This document shows, in pieces, positions 39,492 through 51,266 of a stretch of 64,000 nt of DNA. Position numbers and translations under genes: made by a program. The DNA comes from Rotaria macrura. Taxonomy: Eukaryota > Rotifera > Eurotatoria > Philodinida > Philodinidae. The stretch is from positions 221,694 through 285,693 of the forward strand of contig OENT01000037.1 in assembly GCA_900239685.1 (NCBI GenBank), in the 5' to 3' direction. Under the pieces are notes generated by a model. The model had not been told where the DNA came from. It saw only the letters and a list, made by a program, of their open reading frames with translations, and did no database searches. Numbering within the stretch: the stretch's first letter is position 1; each line of letters starts with the position of its first letter.

Positions 39492-40183
39492 AGTATGATG
39501 TTGACCAACTTTATGAACTACTGTTGTATTGTTTTTCTTGATGTTCAATCATTGTAAAATTTTCTCTCACTATGTCTAAACATGAACCAAGAAAATAATA
39601 ACGAATGAATACGTATTTGATGGTGATGGCAGCACATGTCAGTAGATGGTATGCTATATCTATATATATATATAGATATTACTGTGAAGTTTAAACTGCT
39701 ACAAACTCATGAACCTATGTGGAGAAGTCGGGAAATTTCAATTAATAGTGTGCTAGGAGTATTGAAAAATTTTATCGAAAATAGTTTACGTAGTAGCGAT
39801 TTTCAATGTTGGTTTTTCTTGTTGATAGAATAAAAACTACCATTGCGAGAGCACAATACCTCAATTTCGTCCATGCTCGACTGTGCTATTAACAGAAAGA
39901 TGATACCTTGATACTCCATTACACGCATTTACATGATTGCATCACAATAAAACGCTGTACCTAAAGGTACGATATTACAGATGACAATCGCTTAAATGTC
40001 TACCGAAAAAGAAAGTGTCTCCATAACATACCATTGTATTGTATCTTTGAAACGATGATATAATATTATTTCATATGTACATTATATGAGAAAACGATAT
40101 GAATGATAACTAAACATTACGTACTTCTCATCTATTGTAAGATTGTTGTACAGTATACGAATTACAATGATAAAGTAGCTTAA
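39492..40183. other. Upstream flank of ABCA
   Basis: Non-coding; it contains a short TA microsatellite at about 39660-39676. Nothing else seen up to the piggyBac-like element. Confidence 0.4.
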
Positions 40184-40265
40184 CCCTTTCCGGCCGGATG
40201 TTGCCATATGGCAACATTTTCCCTAATAGGGGTACGGCATTTTTCAAATAGCCGGCCGTAAAGGG
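40184..40265. mobile_element. 82-bp piggyBac-like micro-MITE between TTAA sites
   Basis: TTAA sits at 40180-40183 and again at 40266-40269. Between them the ends are CCCTTTCCGGCCGG on the left and, inverted, CCCTTTACGGCCGG on the right, with one mismatch. TTAA duplication plus a CCC-starting inverted end is the hallmark of the piggyBac superfamily. The interior holds a perfect 20-nt palindrome, ATGTTGCCATATGGCAACAT (40198-40217). Its GC-rich ends stand out from the AT-rich surroundings. It has no coding capacity. Confidence 0.82.
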
Positions 40266-40269
40266 TTAA

Positions 40270-42606
40270 TAAATACTATAAATTGAAATCTTCGCGGAAT
40301 CCAACGTCATGGATGTCAATTTACAAAAAAAAAAAGTTCCACACTTTTCGTTATATCCATAGGCTACTGGAGTTTGTATGGTTCTTCCAGTTCTCATTCG
40401 GTTTCTTCGAACTGATTGTCTTTAGTCACAAACACATTAGTTAAATCAAGTGAGTCGTCATGATACAAAAGATAAACTGTAGTAAAAACTCAATTATTTC
40501 TAAACCTTTCTTTATTTATAACAGATATTTTTCGAGAAAAATGAATTAGCTAGATGAATATATTTTCATTTTAAAATTGTTTTCTCCTAATATGAAATAA
40601 GTAATAGCGTTATCAAGTATAAAATCTATCTAAGAATGGTACACTCTTTGCAGAAAGTAAAAGAGTCTCTCCCTACGTATTGTTTACTAATAGAAAGTTA
40701 TTGAAATGTGACACTACCTACTATTGAATCAAGTAATGAAATCATTAAATTCATACTTAACGTGTTGTAGAGAAGAGCACATAGAATATTACTGTTAGAT
40801 TAAAATGATTTCGGTTCGAAATCAAATACATCTGATGAGAGGGAGCAACCTTGCTATTGATTTTTCAATTAAAAATTTCTATGTATGATTTGATAGCACA
40901 TAATGTAGATTTTCAAGAATTTAAACAATGGTGAATTTGAAGAAACTATTCATATACTTGATCTTTTTTATTGTAATTAACTGAATAAAATCATTGACTG
41001 ATGTTTGTTTATTGACTTTATTATTTGCAACATAATAATTAAACATAAAAATCTATCTACGTTTGATCACAGGAACAATTTTGTTTTGTCCGACTAAAGT
41101 ACACGTAACTACTTAATTTAAATAAAGATTTTACTGTTTTCACTTAAATTGATTATTTCTTTTACTTTTAACATAATAAGTAGAAACTAAAATCTGTCCT
41201 GGTTTAAACTGAACAATTTTCTATTTTCTAAACAAAATGAAAATAACTATTTAATTAAAGTAAAATGCTTTCTACTTCGATATGATTAAAGTTGAACAAA
41301 AGAAGATCACGATTCGATTTTAAAAGACGCTTGAGACGAAATCCCGTTGAATTCTTGCCTTCAATTACTAGTCTCTTGTCCATTTTTCTACAAGTAGTCA
41401 TTAGACAATAGGCACCATTCAGAGTATTTACATTATAGACAGTATAAAGTATTGCATTCTCAACAACAACAAAGCACAGTAGACACAAATGTTTTGTATT
41501 GGATATGGACAAAAAATTTGAATAAATTTACCTGAACGACTTAAAACAATAATATCAGTGATAAAACTTTACATCTCCTGTAGAAAAAATATTCAGTAAT
41601 AACTGATTTTATACACTCGACGATCGCCAATAAAAATGTCTTCTCCCAGCTATTGTTATGCGAAACATTATTTCAATAAAACTTTCCATCTGAATACATG
41701 TATTCTTAATCATGAGCTTAAATAAAAGTATTAAATTTTCAATAAGATTTAGTTGAATTAAATTCTACAATAACACATATTCCTTCCTATTTATTTTTCA
41801 GCACTATACAATCTACGTCACATGATACTTAGCGTAGAACATAACTTACGTTATATACTGGATATCAGGTTGACAAACGAATAATACGAAAAACAATACT
41901 TATTCAATAGCCAGATCATGTTTGCAATAAATAAGCGAGCCACGATTGTTATCAAAACCTCATGCTAGGGCATACATTGGTTACAGCATAGTGAAATGAA
42001 TGATTCGTCTCTTTCTCTTTTATGTAGTTTTGAGATATACGTATACACGAACTAGACATATTGATAAAATAATGAGATCACTGATACGCACGTGTATTTT
42101 TTTTGTCGCTCATTCTCAATAAATCTATGCATCGAGTGTTAGAAGACATCTATAAGACAGGCTCATTCATTTTTGATTCGTAAATATAATGCACTGCTCA
42201 CATATGAACTACTTAGTAATTTGATTGCTATACGGTTTAATATATTCATGCACAAATTGATGTATTCTTCCTAAACGAAATGCAAACCAATCGATTCAAT
42301 TCTATATTTTAACTTGAAGCATTCAATGAATTAATTAATGTTGAAGATTTTTCGCATTCGATGGTTTTTCATTAGAAAAAATAAATCATTCATCGTATCT
42401 TATTTCAAAAGTGCAGCAACCTTCAATAGATGATTACTTTTCATCTAGCTAAGGAACAATTACTTCTTCAACATACAGTCTCTATTATGCATGATATTGA
42501 CATTCGACTATAACTGTAAGAAAATAATGAAAAAGCAACAGATTCTATTTTCTCTCTTTGTTTTTAGATAAATAAAAGAACAAGTATAAAAAAAAATCTC
42601 GACAAA
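40270..42606. other. 2.3-kb gene-free stretch
   Basis: I see no gene. The frame at 41255-41512 (minus) has no splice context or domain. The right part is the 3' flank of the potassium channel gene. Confidence 0.5.
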
Positions 42607-44066
42607 TCAGAAATGCCCCTTGATATTTTCACTCGTATGTGACTCTTCATGATTATTATGATCTGTTTCTAAGCCAAGACGAGCAAATAGTCTTTGCTTC
42701 ATAGCAAATAAATCATCTTGCATTAGTTTAAAACACATAGCAGTGAGCACGAGACCGAAAAGAAGATATATTGCACACAAAATTGATTTGCCGTTTTTGT
42801 TCTCTGTTAGTGTTCCTTTGCCAGGTACTAGATCGCCAAGGCCTATAGTAGTAAATGTAATAAATGAAAAATAAGCACCATCAACGTAGGACCATCCTTC
42901 CCAATGAGAAAATAGAACAGCACCTGCTACAATGTACAGAGCAAGTACACCGAGTGTTGCCGCTACCGGAACATGTTCTACAGATTCATTGTCTATCTAA
43001 ACATAAAAACAATATGTTAACTGAACAGTACAATTATCATCGTACTGTGATCTATTAAACAGACCTGAGAAGATAACTTTGTTCGTTGTCGTCTTCGTTG
43101 TGTACGTCGTCTAATTATTCTTTGAATGAAATTAATTGTCATCGAGTAATATTTAATGAAGAAAAAAGCAAGAAGATCGCCCGTATTCGTTAAACACATA
43201 ATCATAATCGGAATTCCAAACATAGCATACAGACATGTCATAACTTTGCCTAATATGGATTTCGGTGCTATATTTCCATATCCGACCGTTGTTATCACTG
43301 TTGCTGAATAAAGCATTGCTGTTGAAAATGTCCACTTTTGATTGTACGCTACATCTGCTCGTGTATCATGTTTATCTGATAGTTTTTCTTGTTCAGCTTG
43401 CATTCGTGCTAATTCATCATCAATTAATTTGTCAAATCTTTCACTATTAACATGTACACGCCAACCGGTATTATCATAACCATCTTGACGTAACATCATT
43501 CCACGCCAAAGTGCATACCGTAATTCAAATGATGCATTCAACATCCAATTGAATTCATCAGTAGCTATATGTCGAATGTTCCGAATGCCGCGTGTATGTT
43601 CTCGTTTGATTTGTTCATTTTTATGTGTTTCATATTTCGATTCAATTGCGTAGAAGATAAGACCACCAAGAGCAACATAAACAAAAACAAGAATCGATAA
43701 GCCAACTTGAGAAAATAAAAATTGTGAAAAAACATGACAACAATCATTTCGAAATCGTTTCCAAAAACAACAATTAAAGCAATTATGGACAGTAGTATTA
43801 TGCTGAGAAGTAGGAGGAGCAACAGATGATCGACCTAGAATACGAAACGGAATATCACCGTGTTCATCGAATGAAACTAATGGTGCAAGACTCGATTGAG
43901 TTTGCACAGCTGATGAATGAGATTTTTCGATCGCAATAGGTTTTAACTAAATATAAAAAAAAATAGGTTCCAAATAATATAAAGACATCATATTGAATGG
44001 AAATCTCACAGTTGGTGTAGCTGCTGTACTATAGTGTAAGTATTTACCACGAGCTGCATAATTCAT
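42607..44066 (-). CDS. Two-pore-domain potassium channel (K2P), TWIK-like, 442 aa
   Basis: Forms a dimeric background potassium channel in the plasma membrane. Three exons (44066-44010, 43946-43065, 42996-42607) join in frame with introns of 63 and 68 bases. M1 is near residues 99-120 (VGLSILVFVYVALGGLIFYAIES), the first selectivity filter TTVGYG at 238-243 and M2 near 250-270. A basic cytosolic linker (RRRTQRRRQR) follows. M3 lies near 322-342, the second filter TTIGLGD at 362-368 and M4 near 384-402. The GLGD second filter resembles TWIK-type channels and many invertebrate TWK channels. The M1-P1 segment is about 110 residues, longer than the usual extracellular cap. The ATG is preceded by an in-frame TAG 3 nt upstream, which fixes the start of this exon. 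Gating stimulus unknown. Confidence 0.9.
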
Positions 44067-45768
44067 TTTCTATTTCTCACTACAATATGACTTCTAACAA
44101 TGGCAAAAATGATTTTCTGCTCTTTTTCTATGAATGCCGATAATTTCCCCTGCGGTAAGTATCAATCAATCAATCTGAAAATGTGATTTTATCTCTACCT
44201 GTTCGTCGTCATTGTTATCATCGATATCAATCGCGACATGGTCGATAGCCACTTTCCACATAATTGTTTCCTCACTTATACAAGTATGTTGCACGTATAA
44301 ATGATCCACAGACAAATGTATTGACACGTTCAATGCAGCCTCCTTTTTCTTAATGTTTTCCGACAATGAGTAGTAACGACGACAAACGTTATATTTGCGC
44401 TTCCGGGCATACTATTCTCTGCTTTACTTATGTCAACTGTAGATGTGTTTGTGCGCGTGTGTGTGAAATTCTGATCGTTCGTATCGTTATGGCTCATGTA
44501 ACACTAAACAAACACGGACAATAACACCACCTGCTCCTGTTTTGAACGATTGTTCGATATCCTTCTTTGTGAGATTATACATCCTTACTATGAAAGAAGA
44601 TTAAAATACAATTTCATGCTTTTATCATTGATATCCAAAAATCAAGTCATTTTATTTATAAAAATTATAGTTCAAAGCAAGAGAGAAATCCTAGTAGTGA
44701 CCAGAGTGGATATTGATAATCGTACTTGTCTACTCATGTTTTGGGTTTTTTATGTCTCTTTTCTAATGTCGGATCATAGAAAAAGCATTAGTTTTGTCGG
44801 CAACTAGAGAAGAAAAAGAAAACAATATGGGTTCAAGATGTATCGTTTTTCTTATATATTTTATTCCTCTATGTTTATTATTGATGTTGAGACTGAATTG
44901 AATTCAGTCAATGAGATAATACTGAATCGATGATTTTTTTATTTTTCAACATGAATTAATACTATCATCTATCAAAAAATTTCAGGATTCAATGAACATT
45001 TAGTATTATCATTGACGTCGGATAAATGAATTCCATTTGTTCTTAATGCTCTTCATAGTTTACACATAAAGGAGAAAAAATGAAAAATAAAATAAAATGA
45101 TCATATGTTGAATAAATTGTGAATCAATTTATATGAATTTTTCAATCTGAATTAATATTTGCTTTAACAAAACTTTGTTGTGTTAATGATCATGTTCGTA
45201 CTTAATCAATGACATTTTGTTGTTCTATTGTTTAGTTACAATTCGTTGATTTACAATGCTCGTATTCAATGTACTTAAAAACGCTTTGATTCCGTTAATA
45301 AATACACTTATTATTATAGGTAGTTTTATTCATAGAAGTACAGAAGAATGAGATTGGAATGCTCATTCCTGTGTACTATGATGATGTATCGTGTGTTTCT
45401 GTATTCCCACTAGATCGATTTTGATCATTATATTGCTTTACTATTATGTTGCAGCATGCATGACTTTCACTGTGATTCTATTCATGTTCGTTCTAGCAGA
45501 ACAACTAAAACGAATAGATCAGTGTTTTTCTGGTACTGAAGAGTACTAAATATCCTATTGGACAAAATTTTCTTATCATATAATCTTATCATCAATGTAA
45601 AGTATTCTCAACAAGAAATAAAACGCTTTTGTCAATAAGTTTATTTCATCCATATGGTGCGTTAAGAAAGAAAAGAAAGAAAAAAAGGTTCGATCACACA
45701 GTGCACGCGTGGTACACTTCTACAAGCGTCATTGATTTAATTCATTTATCCCAAATTTTATTGTAACG
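44067..45768. other. Divergent intergenic region between K2P and the orphan plus-strand gene
   Basis: The two flanking genes are transcribed away from each other, so both promoters should lie here. A 66-codon minus-strand frame (44166-44366) has fairly protein-like composition, but I could not join it to the channel in frame. A GTGTGTGTG-type tract lies at about 44448-44463. Confidence 0.45.
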
Positions 45769-48288
45769 ATGACTTCAAAATCTACCTTTCTGATACAAAT
45801 TGCTTCTGTACCTGGTAATCAAGCTGGCCAACGACGATTCGAACAATGCCGTTATTTACATGATTTACTTGTAAATACTTTAATCGACGGAAATGATGAT
45901 GACAAACCAAGGGAACGAATAAAGGCATTGTCTAAATTAATTCCTCATCATAAAATCGTTCTTCGATCAGGATTTTCACAAACAGCTCAATGGGGTCTAG
46001 AGCCGAATATGTTTATAAAAGTGAGTGGCGTGAATATTTTTTCCAAAAACAAAATCGAATAGTATAGCTTCTAGTAAGATAAATGGACTACTCATGTGTG
46101 TTCTTTAGTGTTATTGAATTATCACAAGGCAATTTGTTAACAGGTGACAATGATTATCTAATGACAAATAATCATTCCATAAAAAGGAATTATGTATAGT
46201 TGAATTGGCTACATCCTGATTGCGGACATTTTTTCTTCCAATTAAGAAAAAATGTCCGCAAAGCAGAATCAGGGGAGGGAGAGAAGAAAGTGTCCGCATT
46301 ATGGAAACAAGACAAGAATTATTAGATGAAAAAAAATACAGGAAAACCAGTTATGATAAATACTTGAACATCTAACTTTTGATAGGATCATAATCAAGAT
46401 CATTTTTGTCAGTGGTATCAAATAACTTGATGCACCGATAAAAAGTTGATCGCAATCTCTTTTGATAACCACTGAGATCCAAGAAACCATTTAAATATTC
46501 TTCCTTGGCTTGAATTAATATGTTATCATTTCTCACACTGATTTGACTCTTCTAAGACGTGTTGTTCTTTGTTGAGAGTCTTCTTGCTTAACTCGAACCA
46601 TAATAGATTCTTCTGATTCCTGGGCATATCTAATGCAAGCTCACAGATAGAATACAGGCTTATAAAATGACCTGGCTCATTCATTCTACACGGTATGTCA
46701 CGAATAATATTAGACTAGTTTGAAACAGTTGATACTGTTTAATAGAGCTGTCGTCATGAATCATGTTAAAATTTCAATTTCATTTGTTTCCATAATGCGG
46801 ACACTTTCTTCTCTCCCCCGCCTGATTCTGCTTTGCGGACATTTTCCATTTTGCGACTATTTTTGTCTCTCCCCCCCCCCCCATGTTTCTACATTGCGGA
46901 CATTTTTTTCCTTCAATTAAGAAAAAATGTCCGCAATCAAGAAGACGCGAGTTGAATTATTTCTCAACACTAATTCTAAACTTTCTATTTGATAGCTCGT
47001 GGAACATAGGTATACTGAAATTGATATTTATTGAATAGTTGTTTATTTACATAAAAATTTTACTTTCATACCATGTATAAACGTAGTCGAATTTTTTGAA
47101 TATCATGAAAGATTTTGGGAATTTTCTAAAATAGACTAACGCGTTTTATTGTATTGATCCCATGTAAAATAGATTGTGGTACACTTACCAAACTATTCGA
47201 TTAAAAAGTTTTACACAACAACTTTCTTTTTGTTCAAAGCTACAAGAAAATGAGATGCTAGTAACATTGTTTTTGTGCATTGACTTTTTATTTGATACTA
47301 ATCTAGTGTCACTTTCCACAGTGTATACCATATTTATTTATTCAGTTTATGTTTGAGCATACTTTCAAATACGCTAAGCTCTTAATTGACTGTAACGAAG
47401 TTTCTAACATTGGTGGTTCAATTATTTTGATATTGAAAATTGTCTTGTATATTATTTACGGACTTTGCTCGATAAACATGATTCATAGAATACAATACTG
47501 TATTCATCTTTCGGTGTTGTATGATGTCACTTTCAATATTTTATTTCAACGCTTATTTTGATAAATGAATGTTTTATTTTTACTTATTTTGAAAGGTTCA
47601 TGGCGATGAACGTCAAGCACGCATCATTAGTGCACTTTTCGGTAAAGCATTTTGTCAAGATGGTATTGGTATAGGTATTGAAGACGAACAAGCTGATAGC
47701 CGAAATCATTCAGTATTAATTGTTAATAAAGATTGGAATAATGAAGATGAACGATTGAATTTTGTTTCGAAAATTCTTCAACATCATCCATTACTTTCAG
47801 CTCAACTTGATATCAATGGACAACTTACATTCCATGATTATTCTATGATATCATCATCATCATGCACATTGGATGACGTTATTCAATTAATTTATAATGA
47901 AAATAACCATGAAACATATTCGATTGAACAACGACAAATGAAAAGTGAACTTGTTGATCAAACTGAATATGAAAATATATTAACACTACTTCAATCATCA
48001 AATATACGTCACATATTTAATATATTGAGACATGCACATGCTCGTCTTTTCTCTGGCTATGCATGTGCTTCATTGACATTACCGAAGCTATCCATAAAAC
48101 ATCGGAAAAATCGTCGAGAGCAACAAAGAAATAAATACGATGGAAATAATACACTTTCAATTTCACCTCCACATTTATGTTCATTAATTTTTATCTCTCG
48201 TCGACCATGCATGTGTCTTACGGACACCAATTGCTTTTGTCATTATACACTTGCCTTTACTACATATATTCCTTCGTTGCGTATTTGA
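45769..48288 (+). CDS. Unrecognised protein, 314 aa, intron carries a transposon
   Basis: No family recognised. Two exons, 45769-46020 (84 codons, donor GTGAGT) and 47596-48288 (acceptor TTGAAAG), join in phase 0. The reading continues naturally across the junction (EPNMFIK then VHGDERQARIISALFGKAF). The first exon has GNQAGQRRFEQCRYLHDLLVN and the second a Gly-rich turn, CQDGIGIGIEDEQ, then alternating helices. There is no signal peptide or clear membrane segment. The last 50 residues are Cys-rich and less regular, so the C-terminus could be mis-modelled. The intron is 1575 bases, of which 743 are a Mutator-like insertion; without it the intron would be about 0.8 kb. The TMEM272-like gene starts 83 bases downstream on the same strand. 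Confidence 0.65.
46198..46206 (+). repeat. Left 9-bp target-site duplication
   Basis: AGTTGAATT, repeated exactly at 46950-46958. Confidence 0.75.
46207..46949. mobile_element. 743-bp non-autonomous Mutator-like element with nested palindromes
   Basis: An exact 9-bp direct repeat, AGTTGAATT, bounds the element, the usual duplication length for Mutator-like transposons. The last 11 bases at each end match at only 6 positions, but the next 10 (GATTGCGGAC and its inverse) are identical. Each end then forms its own palindrome built from GCGGACATTTTTT and its complement (46221-46260 and 46895-46935). An inner inverted repeat of about 60 bases, containing AGCAGAATC and GTGTCCGCATTATGGAAAC, pairs 46251-46308 with 46787-46845. 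A run of 12 C lies at 46871-46882. No transposase is encoded. The element sits inside the intron of the orphan gene at 45769-48288. Confidence 0.8.
46950..46958 (+). repeat. Right 9-bp target-site duplication
   Basis: Exact copy of AGTTGAATT. Confidence 0.75.
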
Positions 48289-48371
48289 TTTCATTTATTT
48301 CTTTCCTTCTTTTTTTTCTTATCACGGTAATCATTGTCAGTGTATTCAAGCGTTACATAAAATAAATAAAA

Positions 48372-49023
48372 ATGCAAAAAAAAATCATGCGTTGGTTTAT
48401 AGCAATCGGTGCTGTAATAACTTTTATTGTTCCAATAGTTCAACTTGCTATCGGATTTAAATATATCGTTAGCAATGGACAAGATCCGAATACTCAATGT
48501 GCAGCAGCACCTGATTTACCATTGCTCATGGCTATCGGTGGTATATTTTCACTGTTTTTTCTTGGTTCGAGTTATGGTTTGTTGAAAATTATTTCTTCAA
48601 TAACAAAAATTCAAAGCGATGTATCCGGAATAATGCCAAAATTTCTTGTTGGTATGCTTTGTTGATTTCTATTCTTGAAATTTTTTTTATAAAAAGAAGA
48701 AATTTATATTTTCGAATACAATTTCAGGTGCTGTCAGTTTTATATTCGGATCGATCACGTTAATTTTCTTTGTTCTCATTCAAATGCGAGTTTATGGAGC
48801 GTTTTCAAATGATGTTCAATTTACGACTTTATCACTGTCAACTTATTGTCAATCGGCTGTTATGGCTGGTGGATTAGCTATCATCATTCTTACGTACTTT
48901 AGTATTCTTATTTTTATCGGTATTTTTCTACTTGTTATTATCGATACACGAAACAAAATAGAAGAAAAACGACAAGCAAACGCCTTGACAATGACGAGTC
49001 ATTTTCGATGCAAATATTGTTAG
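48372..49023 (+). CDS. TMEM272-like four-pass membrane protein, 191 aa
   Basis: A small integral membrane protein of unknown function. Two exons (48372-48651 and 48728-49023) join in phase 1 across a 76-base intron. Four hydrophobic segments are visible: about residues 9-27 (AIGAVITFIVPIVQLAIGF), 48-68 (LPLLMAIGGIFSLFFLGSS), 92-113 (AVSFIFGSITLIFFVLIQM) and 134-158 (AGGLAIIILTYFSILIFIG). The first loop has a Cys and Pro before the second helix (QCAAAPDLPLLMAIGG), and the second loop ends in TYCQSAVMAGG. This spacing is what I associate with TMEM272-like proteins, common in invertebrates as multigene families. The cytosolic tail is short and charged (RNKIEEKRQ). The family call is tentative; the four-helix topology is clear. 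Confidence 0.7.
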
Positions 49024-50334
49024 TGATGGAATTTGAACAACAAAAGCATATTTTTCAATCAAACCAAATAGAATTTATACGTCTTTGTAATTAATACGAC
49101 ACAAATTATTCCATCGAATTTCATATATATTAATGGATTATTTGTAGATTAACTACACTGTCTTTCTCGGTGCTTGTAATAATTGAAGGAAAAATTTTGT
49201 TTTTGTTTTTCATTGCTTATAATAATTGAAGGAAACTTTTCTTTTATTTTTCACTACTAACGAAACTACCAAAACACAAACAATCACGTTTACATTTTCC
49301 AAGGAAAAAACGTTTAGAAAAAGATTTTAAACTATTTTCCCTTGTGATCATGCCTGCAATCTTATTACTTTCTTTGACATCATTGTACATACTGTATTCG
49401 TGTTAGTTTCTTTGATAAATGACTTTGTCATTTTGCATTAAAAAAAAGTACAATGTGAGACTTTCAGAAACTTCTCTAGCATGTCTTTTATCAATTAATT
49501 GTTGGAAATTTTTCATCCATAGAATTTTTCTTTTCTTTACATACAGATGTCATAATAAAGTTTTAAGCGATTGTCGATGTCATACGGTGATAGCTAGTTC
49601 ATCTAGGGATGCATAAAAATTCACTGAGAGATAACACGTACATAATTTAGAAATCCTTTGTTTTTTGAATCATGTGCTTAGATATTCAAAGACATTGACA
49701 GTAATAAATAATTCTCATATTGTTGTGCTCAATTCGATGATTATAAAATTTAGATTTTGGAAGTCTTCGGCACGTTCCAACAGAATGATACTATTTTCAA
49801 AATCTCTCAATGATTCGAAATTCGAAGCTGAGTTTTTCGAATCGTTGTAGAAACTCGACAAATCCAACTACCAATAGAATTATCTCATGTATTTTAAACT
49901 ATCTTCCCTCATATGTCGAATGGATATAGATTGTAATTCGTAGGCAAGTGAGAACAGAGTTTTTTCTAACATTCATGTTGTAACAAAACAGATCATCATA
50001 TGAGATAGTTAATACACCTCCGTTGTGTATGCTATTTATATATACATACATATGTATTTGACAGAAAAACTATTCGAAATCATAAAGAAGCAACATTGTT
50101 AATCATGAAATACTGTCACTTTTAACATCTCAATTGATTTGATTGCCAGATGGATTTAGTAGTCGTCACTTGAACTTAAGGCGTAATAAATCTTGTTTTT
50201 TTTATGTGTCCGCATATGCGTAACATGAATATGTTAGCAATGATTTTCTCGTGTATCCCATCCACACAATTGAACCCACAATCAGAAATACAGTTTCCAC
50301 ACATAGTACTATCATAAGAGCAATCGTTTTGATT
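49024..50334. other. 1.3-kb gene-free stretch
   Basis: No gene seen. A 20-nt motif, GCTTGTAATAATTGAAGGAA, at about 49172 recurs with one change at 49215 (43-bp spacing). Frames at 49419-49850 (plus) are not convincing. Confidence 0.45.
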
Positions 50335-51266
50335 TCATTCTCCTTTTGAACGTGTTTTTGATATTACATTCAGAAGTGCATCTAGTCGACGACCACCATG
50401 TGGCAAGACGTTGCTCAATAATTGGTATATTTTTCTGATAATAAATTTCTTCTAGATCAAAGACAACCGATGCATTCATTATTGAATTATGTTCATAAGT
50501 ATAGATTTGTGATCAGACTAAATTTAAATCTTCGTCTATCCATTTTTCAATATTATTATCACCATCGATTGACAATTGCTTTATCATGATTTTATCAATA
50601 TGTTCATAATAACTGGAAGCATTCTGATGAAAATCTCGTCGAAGACGCGTCATTAGTAAATCAACATCCTATACGGAGTGAAAATTCGTTGAAGATGTTC
50701 CATTCATAAAAAAACCTAAATGAAATGAAATGAATTTTTTTCTCTTTTCTATTAACTTTTACTTTATATACACAACCTCGAACAATATCGCCTCCAAGAT
50801 CACCTTTGAAACATGCATGCAAAGGTTGGTGAATATCACCAACGAAATCTATAAGAAAATACAAGGCTTCAGTCTGCTGAACGTCATCGAACTCAATTTC
50901 TAGACGTGTTGTATAATTTTTTATTACACCTGCAACACATTTATCGTTGATGCAATCTCTATCGGCTTTATAATCCCAAATCCAATCGGGTGTACTGAGA
51001 TAATGTAATTGTCGAGATCATTGCCAATTATCGTAACCGGCAGGATTTAAATTTCGATCAAGAATTGAATCAGCCCATGAAGTCATTTCACTTAGGTTTC
51101 CATTCCAATGCCAAGGAATAAGAGTTCGAATCTATTCTGGTGTTGAATATTTTAGTTGACTTTGAGCAAGATGTACGATTATTCAATGACCAACAAAAGC
51201 CCATCCATATACATGTATAAACGATTCGAATAAAATAATCAAAACGAACGATGATGTAAATAGCAT
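50335..51266 (-). pseudogene. S1/P1-type nuclease pseudogene
   Basis: The conceptual product matches class I (S1/P1) zinc nucleases, secreted enzymes that cut single-stranded DNA and RNA. A signal-peptide-like N-terminus leads to G-W-A-F-V-G-H, then W-A-D, LHYLSTPDW, DFVGDIHQPLH, G-x-x-TNFHSV-x-D, and GGRRLDALLN near the end, all in family order. A 63-base intron (about 50713-50775) interrupts it after GDIVRG. It is broken by five in-frame stops (51183-51185, 51132-51134, 51018-51020, 50669-50671, 50513-50515) and a frameshift near 50400. The His that normally precedes F-x-G-D, a metal ligand, is Asp here. At least two stops fall where the family has Trp. Such nucleases are typical of fungi, plants, protists and bacteria and unusual in animals, so a transferred and later lost gene is likely but not proven. 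Confidence 0.85.

Noticed and set aside
39491..39548. Starting the ABCA protein 19 codons upstream
   Set aside because: That start is TTG; the first in-frame ATG is at 39491, just before the family-like LLIQKSLRYAW.
44166..44366. 66-codon minus-strand frame upstream of the K2P channel as an extra first exon
   Set aside because: I could not splice it to the channel in frame, and the channel exon has its own ATG with an in-frame TAG just upstream.
48177..48365. Hydrophobic frame MFINFYLSS... as a separate membrane gene
   Set aside because: It is an out-of-frame shadow of the end of the 45769-48288 gene and of AT-rich spacer.
50335..51266. Reassigned stop codons (TGA or TAG read as Trp) instead of a pseudogene
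   Set aside because: All other genes use TGA, TAA and TAG as normal stops, TAG also falls at a non-Trp site, and there is a frameshift.
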